In this document: positions 1 to 8,569 of the stretch, piece by piece
Position numbering within the stretch: position 1 is the first letter of the stretch
Layout: each line of letters starts with the position of its first letter
Assembly (NCBI GenBank): GCA_965371805.1
Contig: CBDUZW010000009.1
Location: 38,676-102,675 of the forward strand
Direction of reading: 5' to 3'
DNA: 64,000 nucleotides
From: JAOZTV01 sp965371805
GTDB taxonomy: Bacteria > Acidobacteriota > Aminicenantia > UBA2199
Program-made: the position numbers and the translations under genes
Notes under the pieces: model-generated
Database searches by the model: none
What the model was told of the DNA's origin: nothing
What the model saw: the letters and a program-made list of their open reading frames with translations, nothing else

Positions 1-645
1 TGATTTTCCTGCTCCTGAAGATCCAATCAGGGATATTGTAAAATCCGGGATCAAGTACGTTCTCAATATCTCAAGTGAGTCAGGATCATCAGTAGAGACA
101 ATATGTATTGGAACATCTACTGCAATTGTCTCCAATTGTTGTGCATACTGTTCAGGATGTTCATGAAGATCTCCTTTTGTAAGAATAATCACAGGAGAGA
201 GACCGCAATTGTTAACCAGGGTGAGGTATCTCTCAATACGTCGGTGATTAAAGTCTCTATCAAGTCCTGAAACTATAAAAACTCTATCAAGATTTGCTGC
301 GATTATCTGTTCAGTTCTTGGATTTGAATCGGATTTAAATCTTGTACCTGCTGCGCCTCTGGATAGAGTGTTTTTTCTTTTCAGTACATCATGTATAAGA
401 GTATCTTTAAAAAGAACCCAGTCTCCGGTAACTGGATATATTCCATCAGTACGTATGTTAAAACTCCCCGCAGTTGTAACCCTGAGTTCTCTACTTCCAT
501 CATTAATGATCTGGCTGTTACGATTTACCTCAATAACTCTGCCTGGGGATAGTTCCTGTTTATCAATATTTTTTAGATTATTATCAAAAAATTCAGTCCA
601 CCCTAATTTATTAAGTTGTTGTTTTATGTTTTTATTTATGTTCAT
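1..645 (-). CDS. rsgA: RsgA, ribosome small-subunit-dependent GTPase (3'-truncated by window edge)
   Basis: Circularly permuted GTPase that helps mature the 30S subunit. The gene reads leftwards from an ATG at 645 preceded by an AAAGGAG-type Shine-Dalgarno (651-657), and the frame is open for 215 codons to base 1. Visible in order are an OB-fold-like N-terminus (VLKRKNTLSRGAAG region), a G4-type TKGD motif around residue 145, and the Walker A/G1 motif GSSGAGKS as the last eight residues before the window ends. G4 before G1 is the diagnostic RsgA/YjeQ order. The G2/G3 motifs and the C-terminal zinc domain lie outside the window. The N-terminus has no signal peptide, consistent with a cytoplasmic enzyme. 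Family assignment is firm; the C-terminal state is unseen. Confidence 0.93.
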   Translation of the reverse strand, partial: MNINKNIKQQLNKLGWTEFFDNNLKNIDKQELSPGRVIEVNRNSQIINDGSRELRVTTAGSFNIRTDGIYPVTGDWVLFKDTLIHDVLKRKNTLSRGAAGTRFKSDSNPRTEQIIAANLDRVFIVSGLDRDFNHRRIERYLTLVNNCGLSPVIILTKGDLHEHPEQYAQQLETIAVDVPIHIVSTDDPDSLEILRTYLIPDFTISLIGSSGAGKS

Positions 646-1000
646 TTTTTTTTCTCCTTTTATTTTCTTTTGCAGATTTTGAAATTATAAAAAATTTCTG
701 TAAGAATTTTGATTGGAGTTGTAGACAAAAGAAGACTGAGAAACTTTAATGTATAAAGTTTATTTTTAGTGAAGTACGTTCTGTATCAACAGAAAATAAT
801 TGTAAATCAGTAGTTGTTCAGCCCTTTTCGCCAACAACAAATGAGACAATATCCAATGATTTGTTTAACATAAAACTCCTTTTTGTTTAATCTAAAAAGA
901 TAACACATAAGATAATTCCAGTCAATTTAAAGTAAAACTACACATTTTAGTAAAGGCAATAAGGCTGATGCGGTATCATACAACCTTATATAACAATTTT
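646..1000. other. Intergenic gap with one possible tiny ORF (minus strand, 871..818)
   Basis: No normal-sized gene is seen between rsgA and the macroglobulin. On the minus strand an AAGGAG site (876-881) lies four bases before an ATG at 871. The frame gives 17 residues (MLNKSLDIVSFVVGEKG), then TGA at 820-818. It stays open for another 22 codons to a TAA at 748-746. The good ribosome site suggests a small peptide or a decayed gene; I do not recognise the residues. Nothing else structured was found. Confidence 0.25.
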
Positions 1001-4000
1001 TTACTCAATCTTTACCCTTACTCCTTTTGAATGAGAGGCAAATTCAGGGGCATACATACATTGAATTGAGGTAATCCCATTGGAAAAATCGCCACTATGA
1101 GTAATCCTTACCGGATACTCAAACACATATGTCCCTTTCCTGAGATAGTCCATGAAGAAATTTGTTGATCCGTCCTTTGTGCTCTCATAGTATCCAAGAC
1201 CATCCTGCCATTTATATCGGGATATCACATTTTCCGGTTCAAAACCACTCGCTCTCATGTCCTTCATATGTACATACTCCATATCCCTGTCAACCTTCAA
1301 CACAATCCTTACCTTTACTCTGTCCCCTATCTCAGGTTTTGTTTTCTTTATTGGGATAAGTACCGGCCCGGATTTCTCATTCCGCTCAATAAAAAGCTCC
1401 TTTTCAAGTGATAAAGGGGTTTTTGCCGGTGTTATTTTATCCAGATCTTCAAAATACTGCCAGTAAAGGGCACCCCATGCAGCAACCTTATTATTATTTT
1501 TCACAGAGATATATCCCATTTCAGGTTTGATTTCTTCTCCGCTCCAGGAAGTTTTAAAATATCCTGTCCCCGCCTCAACCTTTACATCATCCATTTTTAA
1601 AGGGTCGACTTTTATATCTGCAATGGTGATATTGGGTAGTTTATTCTCCTTTAACCAGTTATCTCCTTTCAATAATAGAGCATAACAAGCTTCGGCAGTA
1701 GCCTTTGTTGTTTTCCAGTCCTGAGTTTGTTTACTCTTTAAAAGCCATGTTTTTAGATCAGTTACAGATTTTTTATCATCTAAGACCTCTAAGAAAGCTT
1801 CAATAAGAAGAGCATGCCTTTCTACAGGTGCTCTATACCAATTGTAACTATAAGTTTCCTTCCAGTACATCCCCAATTCTTCTGAATAGACTGCATGTTC
1901 TTTTACAGATTTTAATATATCGACCGGTGTTTTTTTATCACCATATCTATGCAGAAACAGTGAAATCATACCCTGCATATACTTATTATAATCAAGCCAG
2001 TATTTCACTGACTGTTTTTTATAATACTCAAAAGCCTTTTTAACATTATCTCCAATTTTTAGATCTTTATAATAACTTCTTGCGTATAGATAGTGAATTT
2101 GAAGATATCCCAAATGGTTTAAATTCAAATCTAAATCATGTTCGATGAGATATTCATAATCCTCCAGAATTTTCTGATCCAGCCATTTTATTGCTTTTTT
2201 TGCCATTCTATCTACTCTGGTTTTTTGGGTTCCTTTTAATACTTTAAGTATATTCATATGGGCAAAGCCACTTATTATATGCTGAGTAATATATCTGCTC
2301 TCCCTCATCCCCCGGAACCATGGCCATGCACCTGAAGCCATCTGTCCATCCTCTAGTTTTCTTAAGGCCCGGTCCATTTCATCACCCATCCGGTTCAAAT
2401 CAAAAAGCAGGGCTATTCTCTTTTTTCTCTGGGTTTCATTTTGTGCATCCATCACCCATGGCGTTTCCTCAAGTAAAAGTGATTTTAACTCCTGGTTTTT
2501 TTCAAGCTTTGACAGAAGTTCATCAGAATCTTTTGAGTTTTTCCAGGTTTCAAAAACTTCCTTTATTTCAGGAAGTGTATTCACGATATGCCCTGCAATA
2601 GTATTGGCATAGAATCTTGAAAAAGTCTGTTCCATACACTCATATGGATATTCCATCATGTATGGAAGTGCCTGCACTGCATACCATGCAGGATTTGAGG
2701 TAAACTCCAGTGTCACTTTATGATGTTTTAAGGTGGATGAGTTTTTTGAATTTATCAATTTTTCAAATTTAAAGTTCTTGCTTTCCTCAGGTTTTACCGG
2801 TAGTGGGATTGACTCTGTTACCAGCATTCGATTTTTCAGGATCGGAATTACATTTTCCTCTCCATCACTGTATTTACCGGCTTTCGCAACAATCCTCCAG
2901 GTAACAGTATCAAGATCTTCCGGTATTTTCAGACTCCACTTAATTAATGTGCTCTGACCCTTCAATATTTTAAACGGACGCTGACTATTATTAAGTTTAA
3001 ATTTTATATCAACCGGTTTCATCGTTGAAGAATCAAATAATACAAGCTTTACATCTCCATCAAGATCGGCCTCTGATAAGTTTGTGATCTTTGTTGTAAA
3101 GACTATGCTGTCCTTCTCTCTAAAAAACCTGGGTGGATTGGGTACCACCATCAACTCCTTCTGAGTAATAAGTTCATTTTGAATAAATCCGAATTTCAAA
3201 TCTTTCGTATGGGCAATACCAAGCATTTTCCAACTTGTCAAAGCTTCAGGAATTGTAAAAGAAATAAGAACCTCACCTTTACTATTCGTTTTTAACTGAG
3301 GATAGAAGAACGCAGTTTCATTTAGATTGGTCCTGGCTTTGACTTTTGACAGATCGGTTTTTTTTGTTCCAGATCCCTTTTGTTTTGATTCCTCTGCTTC
3401 ATCAAGAACACTGCCAATGACGCCACCTTCAATTCCCATATCCATTTTATCCCTTTCCAATAGAGGTGCTTTCCCTGTGACAACTATTTTTTCTTTCATA
3501 ACAGATATTGATGCATTTGCCATTTCGGCTTTTTTTTTCCCATTTTTATACCGGTAATAATGATAACCCCGGAGATAAAAACCAAAAAAGTTAAGTCTTT
3601 TATAACGTTTCGAAAGTACACCGGGATACCTATAATTCCCTATACTATTTGTATTGATAGAGGAAAAATCATTACTGTTACTCCATCCATTTCTAAAGTA
3701 ATGAGATGGAAAGATATTAAGGTGCCAATTATTCTTCCTGAAACTGTCCAGTGAACCATCATAAAGTGTGGCAGCCATCTCAGAAATATATTTTTCACCA
3801 TCTTTACCTTTTATTAATATGCGCCACTCCTCTTTTTGTCCAGGCAGAAGTTTATTACGGAACGTTTCAAAAGAAAGATCAAGTTTTTTATTTGTCCAGG
3901 GAACATATATTGTTGAACTATGCCGGTATATACGATTGTGTTTTATAAAGAATAAATTAAAATTCAGATTCCCTCTATGTTTTTCCAGTATGGGAATTTT

Positions 4001-7000
4001 TATAATTTTCTGCCGGTTGTCCAGATTTATAAATTTTCTACTTATAATATCCCCGCGATACTCAGTTTCAAAAACTACTTTAACTTTTTTTTCAGAGGAC
4101 CCTATGATAATTTCTGCCATTTGTCCAGGCTCTACCGACTGGTTTGGTAATAAATACCAATCAATAATTGGATAAGGAGGTTTAATATCCAATTTTGAAT
4201 AGAGCGTAAAGTACTTCATTTCCTTTATATCATTTCCATATTTATCAATAGAATTCAATTCAATCAAATACTTCCCAGATCTCCATTTTTTTATACCGGC
4301 AAATGAATAAACCTTACTCTTATCAGTACTGAATTCAGCTGTATACTTTTTTTTACTCTTTTTCCATTTACTGATATTATTCTCATCTTCATAAATATCA
4401 TTCGGAAAGAGTTTATTAAACTTATTTTTTTTTAATAGGAATTTATCAGGTTTTACCCATATTCTCTTTCTAAAAGCGCTATTTGGATTTCCTAATCTAT
4501 ATATAGAGAAATCACCTTTGGATTTTATAAATTCTCCGGACAGATTCGTAGAGTTAATTGTAAATTTTAAAAAATCTTTTGCTTTGTCCCAGTTTTGTGG
4601 AAATGACAAATTCAACTTAAGTCCTGTATAACCAATATTAAGTGTTTTAGAAGAACTCCTGGTCTCTCCATTCAGATCTGTCACATCTGCATAAACAGTA
4701 TAATTAAATGCAGTATACTTATTTTTACTTAACATAGGATCAGGAACCGCAGTGAAGCTGACCCGGAACTCTCCATTTTCATCTGTTTTGGTAAATCCCT
4801 GCTTAATCTCCACATTATTGGAAGGAGGCGTATAGTTCCAGTAATACCATCGATAAGGATAGTAGTTATTCCGTACCATCCTGTATTTTACCTTCGCTCC
4901 ATCAATTTTATAGCCGGAAAAAGCCTTTGCAATACCGGTTACAATAACTTTGTCACCGACCCTGTACATTTCAATATTTTTCTTAAACTCTACCTTGAAT
5001 TTAGGTCTTTTATACTCCTCAACTGAAAAATAATGCCGGTAGGATCCAGTTTGAATATGCATATTTCCATTTAACCGCCCCATGGGGATCTTGAAACTTC
5101 CATGAAATGTGCCAAAACGATTGGTTTTTAAAGACAGGGTATCAATTTTTTGATTATTAACATCATAAAATGTAACATTTGAATGATACTCCGGCAGAAT
5201 TTCTGTTTTTTCTCCATTCTTATTATCAACTTTGATAGCGATTCCCTTAAAATATACCGTCTGACCCGGCCGGTAAATGGCTCTATCAGTAAAAAAGAAT
5301 GTTCTATTTATCACTCTATGCCATTTATATGGACGATAATTATTAAAATTACGTTTAGTAATATATAAATCATTGAGATATTTAAATTCCAGGAAAAAAT
5401 AATTCTGTTTTATTTTATGAAAGGGTATATTAAGATATCCGTTTTTATTACTTCTATATATATTACCTTTTTTCAATTCATATTTCCTCAGTATGCTATT
5501 ATAGACATTATTCCAAACCTGTGCCCGGGTGCCACTTAATGCCTGACTGGTATCTCTATTAATAATAAAAAACTCTAATCCTTTTCCCAATCTTTTACGG
5601 AATGTATAGGCAATATTTGAAGATCTCAGAAATGTATAGGCAATAATGCCTTTATCAGCTTCAAAATTCTTATTTTTTGAAATTATAAAAAAGTATAATC
5701 CTGACTTTAAACCTTCAACCTTGAATTCTGTAGAATGGGATTGATAATCAGCATCTGGTGGCGTATCAATACTCCAGGTTCTAATGAAATCCTTTTTAAG
5801 AAAATGTTTAATTATGTTTTTACCGCTTTTTCGGTTTAGTTCTTTCTCTACCATTCTATTGGTTTTAATTATGCGAAAATATACTTTATTTATGTTCCGG
5901 TACTTCAATAATCCCAGGAATGGCTTTTGGGGTATAACCACCTGTTCAAAAGAAAGATTAAGTTTTTCTGCTTTAATTGAATTAATTAGATTTTTTGAAT
6001 TACTTGCCCCATATGTACCGGGATGTTCTGAAATGATTACCCTGCAAAGATCCAATGCTTTTTTTTTGGACCATTTATATTGCTCAGATATCCCCGGTTT
6101 ATAGAGATCTCCATTTGCATTATATATTCCGGCTATTTCATATGCTGCTTCTGCCACAATTTCTTTATCCTTATATTTTTCTTTGATTTTTTCCAATGAT
6201 TCTAAATATAATGCTTTCCTGTTTTCAAAACTGCCTTTTTGATAGACCGTTTTTAACCTTTTAAAATCCACATCCATATATGCGGCCGGATTATTATCCC
6301 TGGAATGGAATATCATTAAATCCTGCAGATATTTTATTCCATAATAATTAAATGAAAGGGGATCTATTTTCGAGATTTTCATTTTTATAAATTTATTATT
6401 TTCTGAGAAAAATTCACTGCTGTCTATTGAAAAAGAATCAACCGGTTTTGTAATCCCCGCTTCATTATTTGTAAAAAAATCAATCGCCCTATGGGCCAGG
6501 AAATCATAAAGAGTCGGACGGAGTTTACTGAATTGATTGCCCTTATAAAGGATCTTGTCAATAAACTTCGTACCTGTTTTTTTTAATACATCCGTTTCCT
6601 TGAGGGAATTTTTATAGTGCCTGACAACCTCGCTGACTATCTTATTCAGATCCCAGGTTCTCATATCATTAAGTTTAAATTTCTTTGTTTTACTTCTATT
6701 TAAAAACCGGTATCTATTTCTTCTATAAAAATTCCAGTACATTTCAGCGGTAATTGAGTGGATAAGCTGTTTTACAGGCGCCTTACTCTCTTTAATCAGC
6801 AAAGAGAGATCTTTCTGTATTTTAACGAGCGTTTCCTCTTCAACTTTCTGCATATAATTAAACTTATAGAATAGGGATTTCAACATCTCTCCAATATTAT
6901 TTTCCTCTTTAGATTGTAAATAGATTTTTTCAACTACCTTCAATGAGGATTTTATCAATCCTTTCGTAAGGAATTGTTGTGATTCCGCCCATAGTTTTTC

Positions 7001-7126
7001 ATAATTTTTTAATGGTTGATCATTACTCTTAACTGCAATTAAATTTGAACTTTCAGATTCACAACCAAATTGGAAAAAAATAATAATACCTATAAATAAT
7101 AAAGATAAAACACTTAACTTTTTCAT
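1001..7126 (-). CDS. Alpha-2-macroglobulin family lipoprotein with intact thioester
   Basis: Large periplasmic protease trap of 2041 residues. An in-frame GTG-like upstream extension exists, but ATG 7126 is preferred: AAAGGAG lies seven bases upstream, and it yields a clean lipoprotein signal (MKKLSVLSLL start, lipobox FQFGC, Cys about 22). Order: helical TPR-like region about 40-400; macroglobulin domains, including the MG2 signature YRPGQTVYFKG near 620; a variable loop about 1190-1260; the A2M core (FFYPQLKTNSKGEVLISF) near 1275; the thioester motif C1497-M-E-Q1500; an alpha/alpha toroid; and a C-terminal receptor-like beta domain. The length matches the long Bacteroidota-type macroglobulins rather than the E. 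coli form (about 1650). The loop near 1215 carries VVTGKAPLLERD and GGVIGSV, phrases otherwise met in TonB-linked proteins. It stands alone, with no adjacent pbpC; a second macroglobulin lies at 44985. The family is certain; the trapped protease is unknown. Confidence 0.93.
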   Translation of the reverse strand: MKKLSVLSLLFIGIIIFFQFGCESESSNLIAVKSNDQPLKNYEKLWAESQQFLTKGLIKSSLKVVEKIYLQSKEENNIGEMLKSLFYKFNYMQKVEEETLVKIQKDLSLLIKESKAPVKQLIHSITAEMYWNFYRRNRYRFLNRSKTKKFKLNDMRTWDLNKIVSEVVRHYKNSLKETDVLKKTGTKFIDKILYKGNQFSKLRPTLYDFLAHRAIDFFTNNEAGITKPVDSFSIDSSEFFSENNKFIKMKISKIDPLSFNYYGIKYLQDLMIFHSRDNNPAAYMDVDFKRLKTVYQKGSFENRKALYLESLEKIKEKYKDKEIVAEAAYEIAGIYNANGDLYKPGISEQYKWSKKKALDLCRVIISEHPGTYGASNSKNLINSIKAEKLNLSFEQVVIPQKPFLGLLKYRNINKVYFRIIKTNRMVEKELNRKSGKNIIKHFLKKDFIRTWSIDTPPDADYQSHSTEFKVEGLKSGLYFFIISKNKNFEADKGIIAYTFLRSSNIAYTFRKRLGKGLEFFIINRDTSQALSGTRAQVWNNVYNSILRKYELKKGNIYRSNKNGYLNIPFHKIKQNYFFLEFKYLNDLYITKRNFNNYRPYKWHRVINRTFFFTDRAIYRPGQTVYFKGIAIKVDNKNGEKTEILPEYHSNVTFYDVNNQKIDTLSLKTNRFGTFHGSFKIPMGRLNGNMHIQTGSYRHYFSVEEYKRPKFKVEFKKNIEMYRVGDKVIVTGIAKAFSGYKIDGAKVKYRMVRNNYYPYRWYYWNYTPPSNNVEIKQGFTKTDENGEFRVSFTAVPDPMLSKNKYTAFNYTVYADVTDLNGETRSSSKTLNIGYTGLKLNLSFPQNWDKAKDFLKFTINSTNLSGEFIKSKGDFSIYRLGNPNSAFRKRIWVKPDKFLLKKNKFNKLFPNDIYEDENNISKWKKSKKKYTAEFSTDKSKVYSFAGIKKWRSGKYLIELNSIDKYGNDIKEMKYFTLYSKLDIKPPYPIIDWYLLPNQSVEPGQMAEIIIGSSEKKVKVVFETEYRGDIISRKFINLDNRQKIIKIPILEKHRGNLNFNLFFIKHNRIYRHSSTIYVPWTNKKLDLSFETFRNKLLPGQKEEWRILIKGKDGEKYISEMAATLYDGSLDSFRKNNWHLNIFPSHYFRNGWSNSNDFSSINTNSIGNYRYPGVLSKRYKRLNFFGFYLRGYHYYRYKNGKKKAEMANASISVMKEKIVVTGKAPLLERDKMDMGIEGGVIGSVLDEAEESKQKGSGTKKTDLSKVKARTNLNETAFFYPQLKTNSKGEVLISFTIPEALTSWKMLGIAHTKDLKFGFIQNELITQKELMVVPNPPRFFREKDSIVFTTKITNLSEADLDGDVKLVLFDSSTMKPVDIKFKLNNSQRPFKILKGQSTLIKWSLKIPEDLDTVTWRIVAKAGKYSDGEENVIPILKNRMLVTESIPLPVKPEESKNFKFEKLINSKNSSTLKHHKVTLEFTSNPAWYAVQALPYMMEYPYECMEQTFSRFYANTIAGHIVNTLPEIKEVFETWKNSKDSDELLSKLEKNQELKSLLLEETPWVMDAQNETQRKKRIALLFDLNRMGDEMDRALRKLEDGQMASGAWPWFRGMRESRYITQHIISGFAHMNILKVLKGTQKTRVDRMAKKAIKWLDQKILEDYEYLIEHDLDLNLNHLGYLQIHYLYARSYYKDLKIGDNVKKAFEYYKKQSVKYWLDYNKYMQGMISLFLHRYGDKKTPVDILKSVKEHAVYSEELGMYWKETYSYNWYRAPVERHALLIEAFLEVLDDKKSVTDLKTWLLKSKQTQDWKTTKATAEACYALLLKGDNWLKENKLPNITIADIKVDPLKMDDVKVEAGTGYFKTSWSGEEIKPEMGYISVKNNNKVAAWGALYWQYFEDLDKITPAKTPLSLEKELFIERNEKSGPVLIPIKKTKPEIGDRVKVRIVLKVDRDMEYVHMKDMRASGFEPENVISRYKWQDGLGYYESTKDGSTNFFMDYLRKGTYVFEYPVRITHSGDFSNGITSIQCMYAPEFASHSKGVRVKIE

Positions 7127-7263
7127 TTCTATTCTCCTTTCATCATCCAAATTATGCTAATTAAAAATTTATCACATAACAAATTTATAAACAATATCTG
7201 ATGCATATTTAATCTGTCGGACAAAAAAATATTTTTCCCATATTTTTTACTAAAACAATAATA

Positions 7264-7295
7264 TTGAAAAGAGAGCAACTTAAATATGATATAAT
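7264..7295 (+). promoter_or_regulatory. Possible promoter for the hydrolase gene
   Basis: A perfect TATAAT at 7290-7295 is preceded by TTGAAA at 7264-7269. The 20-base spacer is longer than ideal, so the -35 assignment is weak. It lies in the divergent gap between the macroglobulin and the hydrolase, 39 bases before the hydrolase ATG. Confidence 0.35.
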
Positions 7296-7334
7296 AATAA
7301 CTCAAATTGAAAAAATAGATTAAAGGAGTTTTAA

Positions 7335-8252
7335 ATGAAACAAATGATGTTTATTTTTCTTATATTGTTATCCTGTTATTTTTCATTTCCTCAAAAAACA
7401 AAAACTAAGGTTTTGGATATAGAAAAAACTCTATTTGTTTATTCAACAGAGGGTAACGGATTGCCTTGTATAGTCTTTTCGGGTTCTGAAAATATTGGAA
7501 GCAGATTATATCCTGAACAATTTAAAAAAAACATTATGCTTATTCATGCAGATCCGAAAAATATTACACCTGAACAATTAAAAAAAATGACCCTCAATAC
7601 AATTATAGATGAGATAGATAGGGTGAGAAAAGCAATGGGATTAAAAAAAATTGGTTTAATGGGACATTCAATGTTCGGATTACTCCCATTTGAGTATGCA
7701 CTTAAATACCCGAAACAAACTTTGTTTATAATTTCAACTGGATCAACCCCTTATATAAATAATAAGTATTTTCTGGCATCTCAAAAATACTGGAAAGATA
7801 AAGCGTCTGAAAAAAGGAAAAACATTCATAAAAACAATCTATTGGGATTAAAAAAGAATAGCTCCAAAACACAGACTCCTGGAAAAAAATTTATTAATAG
7901 GTATCTTGCCGATATTCCTATGAGGTTTTATGATCCTGATTATGATATGACAGAAATATGGAAAGATGTAAAATTGAATATTCCTTTTGCATACTATTTC
8001 TGGGGTAAATTAATGAAAGACTTTGATAATACAAGTAATTATAAAAAAATCAGAACACCGATTTTAGTGATGTCCGGAAAATATGATTTTGGAGCTCCCT
8101 ATTTTTTATGGGAACCATTTAAAAAAATTATCCCTGATTTTACTTTTTATTATTTCCGGAAGGCAGGCCATAACCCTATGCTGGAAAGACCCGGTAAATT
8201 TACAAAGATAATAAGAAGCTGGATAAACAAAAAAATTAAAGGACCACAGTAA
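7335..8252 (+). CDS. Secreted alpha/beta-hydrolase
   Basis: A 305-residue alpha/beta-hydrolase-fold enzyme, probably periplasmic: an N-terminal hydrophobic signal (MKQMMFIFLILLSCYFSF) is followed by lysine/threonine-rich mature sequence. The start has AAAGGAG seven bases upstream. The nucleophile elbow is GHSMFG with Ser112, a GxSxxG variant of the usual GxSxG. The acid is probably in the GKYDFGAP segment near 250, and the catalytic base is His279 in AGHNPMLERP, a spacing and wording shared with proline iminopeptidase-like hydrolases. Substrate cannot be deduced. It is transcribed divergently from the macroglobulin and is probably monocistronic, with no partner downstream. A Cys in the signal (LLSCYF) could be read as a lipobox but the context is poor. 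Confidence 0.8.
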   Translation: MKQMMFIFLILLSCYFSFPQKTKTKVLDIEKTLFVYSTEGNGLPCIVFSGSENIGSRLYPEQFKKNIMLIHADPKNITPEQLKKMTLNTIIDEIDRVRKAMGLKKIGLMGHSMFGLLPFEYALKYPKQTLFIISTGSTPYINNKYFLASQKYWKDKASEKRKNIHKNNLLGLKKNSSKTQTPGKKFINRYLADIPMRFYDPDYDMTEIWKDVKLNIPFAYYFWGKLMKDFDNTSNYKKIRTPILVMSGKYDFGAPYFLWEPFKKIIPDFTFYYFRKAGHNPMLERPGKFTKIIRSWINKKIKGPQ

Positions 8253-8462
8253 AGTTTTTAACTTCGAGAAACTTAATGCCAAGCCAGTTACTATCAAATA
8301 TAATTTTTGTCCAGAATAATGTATAGAATAATATATTATTTTATCTACTTTTTTTTATGTAAATTATTAATATAAACTACGTATGTTTCAAGTTCATTGT
8401 TGAGTAAAAATTTTCCTTATCTTTTTCATTGCTTATTATTTTCCCTGGTTTACTAAAAACCG

Positions 8463-8477
8463 GCCTAGCACCTTTTT
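8463..8477 (-). repeat. Short repeat copy A (AAAAAGGTGCTAGGC)
   Basis: This 15-base string matches 11075-11089 at 14 of 15 positions. Both copies lie in non-coding gaps flanking the aspartase fusion. The minus-strand form resembles half of the GGTGCCAGGCACC palindromes scattered in many bacterial genomes. The surrounding gap 8253-8569 holds no gene that I can support, only this repeat and the promoter at 8491. Confidence 0.35.
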
Positions 8478-8490
8478 CTTTAACTCCTGG

Positions 8491-8519
8491 TTGATAATTT
8501 TTATTTTAAGCGTTATAAT
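8491..8519 (+). promoter_or_regulatory. Sigma-70-type promoter of the aspartase fusion gene
   Basis: TTGATA (8491-8496), a 17-base spacer and perfect TATAAT (8514-8519) form a near-consensus promoter. Transcription would start near 8526, leaving a leader of about 44 bases with a GGAG site just before the ATG at 8570. Confidence 0.7.
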
Positions 8520-8569
8520 GGATTAATTTGTTTTATTGAAGAAATATTAATATAAAAACTGGAGAAAAA

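Noticed and set aside
746..820. Selenocysteine reading of the TGA in the tiny ORF
   Set aside because: No convincing SECIS-like hairpin follows and the peptide is not a known selenoprotein.
3768..4175. 135-codon plus-strand frame
   Set aside because: Lies wholly within the macroglobulin gene on the other strand, has no ribosome site and codes low-complexity Phe/Ser-rich sequence.
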